Shown here piece after piece: positions 45,801 through 57,281 of a DNA stretch of 64,000 bases. Numbering within the stretch: position 1 is the first letter of the stretch; each line of letters opens with the position of its first letter. The DNA comes from Sclerotinia nivalis (Eukaryota; Ascomycota; Leotiomycetes; Helotiales; Sclerotiniaceae), in NCBI GenBank assembly GCA_029531795.1, contig JAPEIS010000002.1, positions 310,001 through 374,000 on the forward strand, given 5' to 3'. The notes under the pieces were generated by a model that made no database searches, had not been told where the DNA came from, and saw nothing but the letters and a program-made list of their open reading frames with translations. Position numbers and translations under genes: made by a program.

Positions 45801-46318
45801 AATTCATGTTTGGGATTCATGCCATACATGCTGTGACAGAAAAGAACAACGTCGAACCTCCCCTCATCATCAGTCTGTGTGCCATCCCTTGGCTCAGTGT
45901 CAAGAGCAAAAGGGGCCCGATAGATGTTAGGTGGCCGTTCCAAAAGAGGCAGCGCGGACTCCAATTTTGATGAAGAGGAAAGCCAATCTTCCAATCTTGT
46001 AGCTGACAATAGATTAGGCTCAAATGCAGTGTATCTTCTAATCTTACGTCTTAGATGAATGGGCAGATAACCAAGTATGCTTTTAGAACCAGGTCCGATT
46101 TCAAGTACCGAAACATTGGGGCGCGATTTCAATAGAGAGGTCAGAAGCTGATTGAGTTGTGGAATGATGAAGTCTTGGTATGACGTCCATCCTGAGCCAT
46201 GCATCAATATGTCGAAACCGGCATTGTACTGCGTATCGGATAGCGGTTGATTTAAGGACGACGTGTTTGCCGTGTCCCACTCCTCGAGGGCCTGCTTCAA
46301 GTAGTCGAAACTGGCCAT
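42839..46318 (-). CDS. four-domain fusion: methyltransferase, BBE oxidoreductase, P-loop kinase, phosphoribosyltransferase
   Basis: Single uninterrupted frame of 1159 residues. (1) About 1-260: class I SAM-dependent methyltransferase, motif I VLEIGPGS at 71-78. (2) About 310-760: berberine-bridge/PCMH-type FAD oxidoreductase. GGGHS at 343-347 supplies the His for covalent FAD. The second site reads LWLQGGIGH, without the Cys of bicovalent enzymes. The end has the typical LDPYNVIAYACPL. (3) About 764-960: P-loop domain, TGDSAAGKD at 771-779, with the layout of animal-type phosphomevalonate kinase (REYA..TGADLNRLL, SYKE). (4) About 982-1159: adenine-phosphoribosyltransferase-like, with ETGGYVFASPLA, ESGKLPPPTIS and the PRPP loop VVIVDDVLATGRTL at 1093-1106. 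The key residues look intact, so all four domains could be active. Same strand as the GTP cyclohydrolase gene upstream. Substrate unknown. Confidence 0.88.
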   Translation of the reverse strand: MASFDYLKQALEEWDTANTSSLNQPLSDTQYNAGFDILMHGSGWTSYQDFIIPQLNQLLTSLLKSRPNVSVLEIGPGSKSILGYLPIHLRRKIRRYTAFEPNLLSATRLEDWLSSSSKLESALPLLERPPNIYRAPFALDTEPRDGTQTDDEGRFDVVLFCHSMYGMNPKHEFVRRALDLLVQGPEDGKVVIFHRDEALDLEGLACEHTAIFPTATVTVENDDGILNSFVPFIAGYVKQDVESDEAVRGEWIKICRASTCNEETRPSYLSFSAPQRMVSFNRRAIDLPNQNSELGQVRTKRKVKNWEARLHQPADVFKPTTVQHVQHLVQWALEHKFGLTVIGGGHSGHCMWPNVLSVDMEAFNQVHIATSSDDIGKTDTYSKSKYLVVAEAGCKTEDIVRKITPSGLAVPLGSRPSVGAGLWLQGGIGHLTRLRGLACDSIVGAVLVSVDSAQVIYVGQVPTEYVPAGAVRTKDETNLLWAIRGAGTNFGIVISVTFKAYPAPTYSVRNWVFPMRSETSARNKLSDVNSIAKHLPQNWSIDAYLYWDFDQLHLGVTLFEASTSILASEAPKSAINILGLENKHKIVDGVGLFETEMYMSEMHGGHGCGKTSSFKRCLFLKNIAEVHIADILLAAIQARPSQLCYFHLLQGDGAVRNIATEATAFGCRDWDFACVITGVWPRDQNGTETAQTAVQWVYNVARNLLPFCSGVYGADLGPDPRDKALAAKAFGPNLPRLARLKCTLDPYNVIAYACPLLEPPPVKQKLIILVTGDSAAGKDYCADIFVSEITTYPHRTFTACSASISDVTKREYATATGADLNRLLSDRSYKEKHRQALTVFYHDQVAQRPQLPMEHFQNIVHDFVDVDVLLITGMRDEAPVATFWHLVPDRRLLDVRIKAGQMVRSTRKGHHSGGNDNNESKDACSKSELNSKTLHYRPSLIFDNEKDGNEAAKAFAKQYLLPLLHEDLMRLASMVRAVPDSPRPGIVFRHVLDISQQAGGLALVTTLLQNHFNGEWAKIDKLICCETGGYVFASPLAMVLGIPLVLTRESGKLPPPTISVPKSPSHISSTEFHESKEKRFEIDRDLVRGGNSVVIVDDVLATGRTLCAVLQLLVKAGVCVKDIRIMVVAEFPVHRGREMLRQQGFGKANIQSLLVFDGF

Positions 46319-47300
46319 GTTATTTCAGTATGAACGATAAATGAGGAAAAAACTAGGCTCAATGGAAAAAGAGAGATAGCTATATACATATCGCAACAAA
46401 CATAAAGGTCCATGACAAGAGGTCTTGCAGCCACTTGCCTGAAACTCCACAATGGAAGGTGATGCATTTTTGAAAACTAACAGTGCGTTTGTGGAAACAT
46501 CAAACTTGTAAGAATTAACCACTTACGAGAACAATTTCCACTATTACTTCGCAATCAACGAAATTTGAAGGATAGATGGTTCAAGTCGTTCTTGTTGGGC
46601 AGCAAAACACAGAATGTTTGATGGAAATGTTTTTATCACCTCGGTGCTGGCCATCGGTCTTCATTATCATGGTAAGATTGTGTTGATTGATGCTACACAG
46701 ATATTTAGAGGTTGCCTGCTAAGTGAGCTTCAAGCTCGATGGCGAAGACATAGCATGAGGCTAGTGCACATGTCCTTATCCGCTAGTATTGTAATAGGAG
46801 ATGAATAAATAGGTTCAGGATGCGCGTCGCACATATCTTGATTGACTTGCAGTTATACATGCAATCTTCGGCACAAATTGTGACCGGTATAGTGGCTGGT
46901 GCAGAGGCTGACGGATTGTCTTGTTCCTGCATGCATTGTGTAACCGGTGGTTGGCTGGTGCGACGGACACAAGACGGAACCAATAATTAATGCCATGATG
47001 ATATACTCTATTGGAAACATTCTATTCAGCATGAATGAATTTTATGTCTTTGAGCCCCAATTACAGGCAGAAAGAGCTAATGTGATGCCATAACAGTAGC
47101 ATCTCTCATGAAGAGGCATACCTCTTTTTACATTTTCTGCTATCGAGCCAAGAAAACTGGATTGTGTCACTTAGAAAAATATCAACTTGTCATTACAAGA
47201 ACTCGATTCCATGTGTTTGCTGTCACTCTCGACCATATCTATCAGCTTTAGGTACAAAATTCTCGCGATCTTCCATTTTCTTCTACTACCCAACTAAAGT
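46319..47300. other. intergenic between the fusion gene and GTP cyclohydrolase
   Basis: Should contain the promoter of the fusion gene. An imperfect duplication (46879-46914 and 46936-46977) shares TTGTG, ACCGGT, TGGCTGGTGC and GACGGA blocks in order and could be paired regulatory sites. No coding region is supported. Confidence 0.45.
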
Positions 47301-48445
47301 CTAGCCCCTCCGTCTCATACCGAGTAGAGCATGAAAGTTTCTCTGTTCATTCATGTCATCTTTCAACAGGCCACTCATGCATTTAGTCCATGTCAAGGGC
47401 CCCGTCTTCTCTACACCTCTCATCATCATGCACATGTGTCTGCACTCCAGAATCACAGCAACTCCTAGCGGATCTAACACCTCCTCTATCGCGTCTGCAA
47501 TCTGCTTCGTTAACCGTTCCTGCACTTGTAATCTGCGTGCGAAGATTTCAACAATGCGCAGTAGTTTCGACAATCCGATAACCCGACCGTTGGGAATGTA
47601 TCCAATGTGTACCTTGATTTTTTATGTTAGTCTATGAATGAATGGCAAACAAAAATATGAGGAAAACACATTTCTGGAATGGATCTAGTAGATGGTGCAT
47701 AGTGGATGTACGGATTCATGATCCGAATTCAAAGTTGAATATAAATGTTTCCCAAGACTTGTTTGTACACTCCAAACAAATGGAATCATCCAATACATAT
47801 CGCATAGGAGAATAAAATTGGAGCAGAAAAAAATTGAGGGTTAGACTAATCCTGCATGAAATTCATGGAGAGTTTCACGATCCATGCACCCAGAAGTGAA
47901 TCAATACACGGCGCGTTCAAAGGAGCAAAACCTACCTTTCCAAAAAACGGTAACATGTGATGCTCACACAAGCTAGAAACATCAATGTCACTTACAATGA
48001 CGACATCCTTCGTATCGACATTGAAAATGGCACCGTTAACCACATCTTCCACCCTGCCTTTATATCCTTTGGTAAGGTCTAGGAGTGCTTTGGCGTAGCG
48101 GCTAGGTGTCTTTTGAAGGCCTTCACGGTCTGGATTCTCGCCGACCTGCAACAGGAGTGTTTTTACTGTGGCTGCTATCTCACTTTGGGTAGATGAGGGG
48201 AATGGGTCGTCTACAATCTGGCTAGAGTGTGATTGTACGACGAGAGTTTCGTCTGAGGTATTAGCTGAACGTTTTAGATTAGCCACAAAGTTGTGAAGAG
48301 AATGGAAGACATGCTTACGTTTCTCGATGGTATCATGATCAATCGTTTCTTGAACAGTGATCTTCTTCAACAAAGCTAAAAATTCGATCTCGTTCTTGCT
48401 GGGAAGACTCGGGGCTTCATTTGCGGAACCAGAGTTGGTAGACAT
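47301..48445 (-). CDS. GTP cyclohydrolase I
   Basis: Converts GTP to 7,8-dihydroneopterin triphosphate, the entry step for folate, biopterin and, in bacteria, 7-deazapurines. Exons 48445-47936 and 47612-47301 join in phase 0 across a 323-nt intron (GTAGGT donor, CAAG acceptor), giving 273 residues. The zinc ligands and active-site motifs are present: [14 protein letters not shown], then after the junction [31 protein letters not shown] and [11 protein letters not shown]. In exon 1 a possible 54-nt in-frame intron (48265-48318, GTAAGC to TTCAG) would remove 18 residues of the variable N-terminal arm. The N-terminal extension is normal for fungi. The location next to the fusion gene suggests a specialised paralog; whether a second housekeeping copy exists cannot be seen here. 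Confidence 0.9.
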
Positions 48446-51400
48446 AATTTGTGACTGAAAACTGCTTCAAGAACTTGCAATGTTGATTGAATTGATAATT
48501 TGACAAGAACATATGGTAGAAGCTTTATTTAAATGAACTGTTTTTTGTTTGTGAGGTGTTTGAAATGCTGCAGCATCCCAGACCTCTCTCTTGTAGTCAT
48601 GATTCGGTATCAAGGTTTGGGTTCCATACAGCTTCTGAGTCTTGACAAATAACAAAGGTTTCTATGGAATCTTTGGATATCAGTCGAAATGGATCGCAAA
48701 CCGCGGAGTTGTTGTGCTTTTGATCTATTTTATGAGATCAATTTGGTATGATGTCTCACTCATCAGATGTTTACCTTTTCTATAGGGAATCATATGGGCA
48801 AACACCATGCTAAAATTACATTTCTTCTCGAACTTCTATGTAGTATACCATAAATTTGCTTCCTGGTAATTAGAACGGTTTAATACATGCCAGTGCCTCG
48901 CCAACAAGGTGTATGTATTCCAGTGTAAAAGGCATGAGGTCAATTTTGTTTCTGGCTAGATTATCACGTCATGCCCAACGCATCTTTTCGAAAGTTTTGC
49001 GACGTCATTTGAACCTCTGAACATTCTGGTCACCTTTAAAGAGTATATTTAAGCATATTCCAACCAAGACTTACGGGCTTGCCTTGATATCTTCTATATC
49101 GTATGGATCCGTGATATCTCGTCTACTTCAATAATCGTGATACTTGACAATCATGGCTTCAATATGTTCTCTGGGCACACTGGGTACAGATGTACAACTT
49201 TTAAGGGAAATCCATCTCCCGTCGAACTGGTGCTTAATATATTAGGATAAGTATTGTGATAGATGGAGCGTATGTGAGCCTAAAGGAAGCTGAAACTATC
49301 AATTAGACGGCAAGGATTTGGCCCGAAGATTACAGTCTTAGTTAAACTCTATAATTTCATAACTGAGTCAACGACATCTTTAACTATCTAGAGTAAATAA
49401 CAAATTATATAAACTACTCTACGTTCTTCATCAATCCCCCATACCGAAACTTTGGAGCTATCACCTAACAATGCAAGGAAAACAATCTCAAATACGATTA
49501 TGATCGCAAATCCGATGTTTGATTATCCTACAGGAACAGAAAGATTGAGGGGTCAATTGGTAGAAACAGAAGGTATATAGGAAGAAATAATCACTGTTGA
49601 TTCTCTAGAACTATTGCTAGCTACTTATTATTACTCGTTCGAGTAGTACTATTGATATATCTTCGCTGTCATTATTCTAATCATGGAGCACTAAACTTAT
49701 TTCATTATTACCCCGCTTTCTTGCCGATAACTGGATTGACATCTCAATTTCTCAAGTCTTTTTTTGTCTCTGCAACAGGATAGTCGTTCTGCCGTGACGC
49801 AGCAAAATTTGCCTGGGATAGCGAAGGAAAAAACGGTATAGTTATGAAAAGAAGGGATAGAGACTCATGTTCTAAACTGATGCCATAGGAATGAAAGATG
49901 GTGGTAGTTTGGGGTATGAATGGATGGATGAATAATTTGAATTATAAAATCTGTGTATGGAAAAACTTTCTGATCTAGATTCTCATCTATTGCGATAACC
50001 TTGTCTTCCTAGCCTAGTCGAAGTGATTTAATGACAAGTTATATAATCTTCCATGTCGTTGATCTTTTCTCATATTCATAAATGAGAATAGAGATGTGGC
50101 GAATTGAATTCAGGAGACTTAATTTTAGATATCGAGCAAGTATTCCGGTAATGGAAAAGCGACACGGGCTGGGAAGCATGAGATTTGCGTAGAATAGGAA
50201 GATAAGGGAAAGATTGAAATGTTCTAATAGGGTGCTGTTTTTGAAATATTACTGTCTGAGAACAGAAGTGCAATGGAGAGATGACAGTATCTATACCCCG
50301 CCATTGAGGACATTCACTTGTTTTGACGGTTGTAGCAAATATGTATAAAACCCATCATCTCTCCTATTCCTAAATCCCCAGCTCCGAAGTTCACTAAAAT
50401 AAGCGAGAATTATATCCTCCCCTATCCCTCAAACCTATCCTCGCTATCCACAATATTAAGTGTAACCGCACTTCCTAGAAGCTTCTTTGGGTATGCCCTA
50501 AGTGACAAAATCGAAAAACTGAGATTTTCAGGTCAATTTTGCTGACGGAAAATGGAACAAGAAGATAAAAGCTTGAGAGGAGAGGTTATTGCTGGAAAAG
50601 GAAATGATAATTGGAATGTTGTTGTTATTGTTATCATTGTCCAGCCGAGCATTATAATTACTGTCAATTCCTGACATAATACCACATCACTTCTTCTTGT
50701 CATCGTGCCCGATCTTCCCACAGAATTCACCGCCTTCTCGCTTATTTTCAGGAGAAGATAGTACGCCACACGGGGATAGTTGTAATCAGAGAAGAGAGGA
50801 GGAAACACCCATGAAGCATTTGAATGTAGTAATAATATCTCCGTCACCGTTTTTTTTATCTCGAGGAACAAGGCCTTTATATTAGATCGATGTCAAAATT
50901 GAAAAGGAAAAGTTCCTTCAGGGGCTGGATGGACGGATAAGTGGTTGAATGGGAGGTGAAGCCTAGGTTTTCTACTTCTAGAGCCAGCAATATCATGTAC
51001 CAGCATATCTGGAGCGAACTACTAGAGGTTCTATTTAAGTATACCTTCATCTGCTTACTTCCGAATAATGTCTCTGGCACAACGCAAGCTTGCTGTATAC
51101 CCCGCTAATCCCCGTCGAATATGTGTCGTTAAAGCTACGAGAAGTAGGAAAAGGGAATGAAGGAGAGATTTCATAGCCTATTATTGGCACAAGTTACGTA
51201 CGTGTCTTTTAAATGAATTGAAAAGGTCATGAAATAGATGAATATTACGTATAAAGCTGATTATACGTACATCTAGATAGATGAGAATATAAATTCCACC
51301 CCCTTCTCTTACCTCTCCTCTCTCTCTTTTCTCCCTATATCATCATATCTCCAAGGCGAGAAGTTGATTGTATAAATAAATAAGGGTACTTTCTGAGTGA

Positions 51401-52232
51401 TATCCTTAGTGCATGGAATTTTCCAAAAAAAAATTTAGTTTAAATTTGATATTCGGGGAATATATGGACTGTCACATAAATATGTTTATGATGACAAAAA
51501 ACAGCGCTAACAACAAAAATTCAAATTCTATCATCGTGATTCATTTTCATCATCTGGCGGAGTTTCATCAAAGTTCAAGTTAATGAGCCATAAGGAGGAA
51601 ATAATTAGAAGGAAAAAGGTAGAAGAGAAGGATATGATTGTCGATTTTATGGTAAGATGAGATAGAGTAGATTGTTGTTGCTTGATGGGGTTATTGTTAC
51701 TTCATTCTAATCTCCATTACTACCATTCGTTTCTCATCATCCAATCATCATTGCCCAACCTCACAATCCCAGGATCCCATTCTACTCTACCACCTAAAAG
51801 ATTTACCAAGAATCTCCTCCCAAATTTCCTCTCACTCAAATGCTTTAAATTTTCGCAACCTATGTACCGAGAAGAATTCCCTACGACGAAGTTCTTCGGT
51901 CTATAATATCTTTACCGCAAAAACAAAGGAGAAAGATGGATTTATATAATCTCTCCAGAACTTTTTCCACTATCCACTTCTTTCTCTTCACCTCTCCACT
52001 TCTTTCTCTTCACCTCTCCATTTCTCTTTTCCAAGCATCTACAACAAACTTAAATTCTTAATCTTAACTTCAGATAATGGAGGAATCAAAAGATTTATGA
52101 TATCGATTTTGCTATTGTTGTTGTTATTTATATATCTATAGAATAATCAACAATACAAAATCACCGCCATATCCATCTTAAACTAATATCACTATTCATT
52201 ACCACCATCTTCATTTTCTCACCCTCTCCAAA

Positions 52233-52307
52233 CACCGTCGCCGTCACCATCACCGTCACCATCACCGTCACCATCACCGTCACCATCACCGTCACCGTCA
52301 CCGCCAC
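52233..52307 (+). repeat. ACCGTC/ACCATC minisatellite
   Basis: About 75 bases of alternating CACCGT and CACCAT units. Frames across it are open only because of the unit length; no gene is inferred. Confidence 0.8.
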
Positions 52308-54186
52308 CTTCTCACACCCCGTTCTTCCTCCTCACCTTTTTTCCCTGCAGAACCCATGCCATCTCAAATTCCCACTACAAACATCCCACCTCCTGATCTT
52401 CTACCTCAAGAACTTTATTCTCATCTCTACCCATGACAATAGATGATTACCATGCAGTATCTAGACAGGAAAAGAAAAAGGAAAAGTAAATGAAAAAGAA
52501 GATATTTATATACCCCTTCCTACCCTTCCCCATCTCCATCCTCGGGTGATACTACTACCCAACCCCATGAAGTACTACTCCCAGAACCAAAAAAATACCC
52601 GCATACTATCACCAGCGCTCCCCATTCAAAATAATCCCCTAACTAACCCATTAATATAAATCAATAACAAACCACACCCTCACCCTATATAAACCCCATG
52701 CCCTCTCCACCACTAAAATCTTCATACATAGCACATTCTTCGACCTATTGAAAGAGGAGGACTTGTGGGCCAAGCTAAGGGAGATCGAAATGGTCTATAC
52801 GTTCTTACTGGATTTTTTCATAATATATTATATGATCATTGGGTTCCGGTTCCGGTTCGGGTTGTGATTATGATTGTGAATCTGTAGAAAAGATGGTGAA
52901 GGTAGCCAGGACTATTGTCAAATCCGTATTTATTTATCAGCGCAAAAATATCCTTATTGTCAACTAGAAGATATCATTATCGTTTGCTTAATCTAAGATT
53001 GATAGACTATCTATTATCATTCATTCAACCTCCATCCCCAACTCATAACTCCCCAATTCAAAACCAGCTATCTTTCCACTTCCAACTTTCCCATCTAAAA
53101 ATAACCCATAGACATAAGAGAGAAGAGTAAATCTCAAACTTGTCTGCTGGATATGATCATTGTTTTCCAATATTTACGAAGAAGAAAAGCAGAATCACAC
53201 ATAGAAGAAGGGGGTTTTATAGTAAGACGTCGACTTACCCCTTTACATTTACAGCCGTATTAACGATCATCACTTTGATATATATTTTTCCGAAAGAATT
53301 GTGAATAGATAGATTCATGGACCTTGCCATGTTCTCCTATCAATCAATACCTAAATAGGTATATATATAATATAACTCTTCGAGCGGAAATCTGTAATTT
53401 TTCATGCCCTTTAAGTTTGGTGTAGAGTACCAAAATTGTATGTATGATTTATGAAGTAAATACGACTTATGAAACTCTTCTTACTTTATATTCTAGTTCC
53501 TCGGAGTATTCTCTGCGAATAACGGCGGTGGAGGGACAGCTTGTATGAGTTTTTCTCTCTCCCCCCTTTCCCCTCCCCCCTTGGATTTCACCAGTATTTC
53601 TCCCCCTCTCATTTCCCCTCTCTCTCTTTACCTCACCCAATATTCCTCTCCATCTTCTATCCAAACACTCAATTCCCAATTCGAATCCTCAATATCCAAT
53701 TTTCGAATCTCAAACATCCAGAAAATAAAAACCATAAGAGAGAAAAAAAGATAGAAAAAAAAAGAAGAGTATTATCTTTCCTATTATTACAATCATTTCC
53801 CTTTATTTCTTTTCTCTTCTCTTCTTCTTTTCTTTTCCCTCTTCAACTATTAAATTATTCAAACCATTCTAAAATCAATTATAAAACTCTATTCCTATTA
53901 TTTTGTTAAAAAATAAATCTCTTCTTTATCTACTTAGTAATATAATTATAATTATAATTACTTCTTACTATATACTATTTCTCTTTATTTATTTATAATC
54001 AATATTCACTTCCTCTTCTTATTCACTCCCTCCTCTCCCCTCATTCACTCCTTTTTTTATTCATTCCCGTTCTTATTCTATCTTTATTTTTCCCACTTCC
54101 TCCCATTCCCTCTCTCCCCATCTCCCCCTTTTCTATACCTCTCCTTCGCTCCATTCCCCCCTCTCTTGTCCATTCCCTTTTCCTCT

Positions 54187-54250
54187 TTCATTCTTCTTTC
54201 CTCCTTCATTCTTCTTTCCTCCTTCATTCCCCTTTCCTCCTTCATTTCCC
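54187..54250 (+). repeat. 18-bp pyrimidine tandem repeat
   Basis: Three to four copies of a TTCATTCTTCTTTCCTCC unit within a kilobase-long pyrimidine-rich tract. Confidence 0.75.
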
Positions 54251-55074
54251 CTACTTCCACCTTTACTCATTTCTCCTTTCCTCCTTTCTTTATCTCTTTC
54301 TTTCCTCATTCACCCCCTTACCATCCCTCTACCCTTCATTCACCCACCACTCATCACCCCCTACATCAGCCCCAATTACACAGCACCCATAACTCACCCA
54401 CACAATCCAAAAAAAAAAACAACCCTTTCTCTTTACTCCCTCTCCAAAATCCAAAAACCACACTTCACTTCACTTCAACTCAACTCAAACAACTCTGTAT
54501 ATAGGAGATGGAGATGGATGGGGTTGGAAGAAAGAGGAGTTAAGTTTGTTATATACACTTTATTTATTTATTGATTGATTGGTTGATTGCACTCTAGTAC
54601 TTTAAGACACGGAAACTCTTATATTCTGTATATCCTAATCGCAAACACTAACTACACTGCCCTGCCATTGGTATTCTCTCCGCTTTCCAAACCATCCTTC
54701 AAGTCACGGTCCCCCCCCACCTCAAATAACCCAACCATGCAAATCCAACCAAGCGAGTAGAAAAACCCAATCCCAGTTCATAAATCATAAACCGCTCCAC
54801 CAAAACCATCCAACCCAAAAGCAGCCCTTAAAATCCTAAATTCCTGCCATTTCCTTTCCCAAAGACAAGAATCAAAGATAACAAATCCGGTGCTAAATGG
54901 ACGGATGGATATACAACTATTTGAACTCCAACTCCCTTGTTCCCAGCTCCATCCAATGTACTATCCTCCTACCCTATCCCATTATTACAAGAATTTTAAT
55001 CACCCTAGCCATCCTTAGTCTACCCACCAGAATATAAACATCTCTTTCTACTTCACATCCCAAGGACAACCCCA

Positions 55075-56827
55075 TCATCTTCCGTGACTTCTCCCTCTCG
55101 CAGGAGTAACACTACTAGCTGGTGCACTGATATCCCTTCTCATTCCACCCTCCACCATTTGTTTTTTAGGTGTCATAGTACCGTTCGCCAAACTTCTTGC
55201 TCTACCTCTTCTTTCTCGAATCATTGCTAGAGCTTCTTCTCTTGACATTGTTGGGTTTAGTGCTGGGTCATTTGTGTTATTTGGAAGCGTGGAAGTGGTT
55301 GGTGTGCTTGGAGTCATGGGAAATGTTTGATCTTCAGAGGGATCGGCGAGTGGGACGCGGGTTGTAGTTGAGATTGTATGGAAGGTTGGTTCATGGTAGT
55401 GATGGTGATCGTGATGAGCTTGAGGGTGGTGGATTGTGGTTGAAGTGGAATTATTTAAATCTTCAGTGTCTTCAGCTTCGACTTCTGGTATATTGATAGG
55501 GCTTTGAAGTGATCTGCAAGTTTTTGGACTGGCTACTTCATCGAATATTGAGAGAAGGGAGGTATTGCTATCAGAAATGAGAGCCGCAGTTGGTGGATCG
55601 TGAGATGGTGTTACTTCTCTTTGTGAGTTGGTAGAATGATTCGATGGTTGTTGGAAATGCATATTAGTTTCCGAGTTGGAATTTTCCATAGATCTTGAGG
55701 AAGACTCTTCAGGTACTGATTTAAAGATCCCTTCAGAAGGTATAAAAACAGTTCTTGCAGCTTTGGCTTGTCTTGTTGGATCATCATTAAGTTCTTGAGT
55801 ATCTGTTGACTTTCTTTTGTTGGACTTTGGTTCGCATACATGTATGCTAGATTCCATTTCCAAAAACTCGACTTGATCAAGGGCTCTGTTTGCTCTTTGA
55901 ATCTCCCATTCCAACTTCAGTCTAAGTTCATCAAGTTCTTCCTGACCAGCTCCAGATGGTGAAACTGTAAGAGGATCTATTGATCCTCTAATCTTCTTTG
56001 GTGATGTAAATTCGTCCTTGGTGGATTGTGGTAATGGTATTCGTCCTTCTGCTGCAATTCTGGCGATTTCTTCATTCTTAGCAATCATCTTGAATGCATC
56101 TCTTTCCTGTTCCACCAACTTGATCTTTTCTTGTAATCGTATCAATTCTTCCTGCACTGTAGCAAGTTGATGTTTTGCTGCAAATGCTTCTTGTTCTCTC
56201 TTCACACTTCGACTCCTTTCCTGCTCTAAACCACCTTGAACCATTCTTAGTGTATCTCTCGAAGCTTTGAGTTCTTCTTGTATTTTGACAACGACAGATT
56301 GTGATTTGAAACCTTCTTTTCGAACTTTTCGAATTTCTTTTTCCCATAATGCTTGTGTGTGTGAATGTGTTTCTTTGGCTCGACCGTAATTTTCCTGTAA
56401 GATGAGGGGTTAGCAAAGATTCAAAATGATGCGCATATTGATAACATACCATAACACTTTCAAGTCTTTCTCCGACCTTTCTTTCCCGTTCCTTTCCTTC
56501 CTCAACCTGCCTTCGTAATATTCTAGCTTCATCTCTATATCGGCGCATCTCACTCTCTGCTTCCTCTCTCCCCACCATCGCGCGCTTCAAAGCAGCATCA
56601 TTTGTCTTTCTTTCCAGTTGCTTTCCCTGATAAGCCAGAGAGTTAAACTGAGCAATCTTATCGTTGACTGAACTATCTCTTGAATGTTTGCTAGCTTTCG
56701 ACCCGTTTTCACCAGTAGGAGATGTTGGTAAATCCCATTGTCTTTGTTGATTAACGCGTTCAGGAGAAACTTGATGTAATGGAGTACCTGGAGGACAATT
56801 CTCCGTAAGTTTCTTTGGTGAATCCAT
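55075..56827 (-). CDS. coiled-coil protein, Cut12-like (spindle pole body)
   Basis: Two exons, 56827-56450 and 56394-55075, joined in phase 0 across a 55-nt intron (GTATGT donor, CTTACAG acceptor), give 565 residues. Residues from about 50 to 260 form one long charged coiled coil: KIAQFNSLAYQGKQLERK, ALKRAMVGREEAESEMRRYRDEA, VRKEGFKSQSVV, REQEAFAAKHQLATVQEEL and NEEIARIAAEGRIPLP. This resembles the conserved coiled coil of fungal Cut12-type spindle-pole-body proteins, which I infer as its role. The C-terminal half is disordered and rich in Ser, Thr, Asn and His, with SP/TP sites (SPKKIRG, TPKKQ) that suit mitotic kinases. The family call rests on recognition of the coiled-coil segment and could be wrong in detail; the gene model is firm. 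Confidence 0.72.
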
Positions 56828-57281
56828 TTTGGATTTTGATTGTAACCAGAAATCTATTATAATTACAATATAATTTTTTGTGTATGGAGTCTTGAAAGAA
56901 TTGATTAAGTTGATGGAGAAATTGTTGTAAAGATGGTCCAAGTTTGGATTGTTTACTTTACTAGTGCTTATTTTGGTTTAGTGTGGTTGCCGGGAGAACA
57001 ACAAAAAGTTAGATTTGAAATCTGGACTGGAACAACACAAAACAAGAAGACAAAAAAGATGGGATGAAAATATAAATATGAAGTATTTATAGAGTGAAAT
57101 TATCAAAAATTTGCATGAGGATGATATTTTGGAGATTATGATAATACTTGATGGTAAATTGAGTTGTTATTTTCCAATTATATTATCTATCATGAACTTT
57201 TATCAAATCCGAGTTCATCAATCACCACCAAAACATAAAGTAACATTTACCTGCATTGAATTTGATACTGTACATACAGTA
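56828..57281. other. 5' flank of the Cut12-like gene
   Basis: AT-rich region expected to hold the promoter of the minus-strand coiled-coil gene. No other signal is seen. Confidence 0.45.

Larger units (their letters stand above)
48446..55074. other. 6.6-kb stretch without recognisable genes
   Basis: Frames are short and none has a known domain. The left part (48.5-50.5 kb) should include the GTP cyclohydrolase promoter. From about 51.3 kb on the plus strand becomes pyrimidine-rich, most extreme at 53530-54480. Tandem repeats are listed separately. It could be a long untranslated leader, a non-coding transcript or regulatory DNA; I see no decisive signal. Confidence 0.45.

Noticed and set aside
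54166..54504. 112-codon Ser/Pro ORF
   Set aside because: Arises from the pyrimidine-rich tandem repeats.
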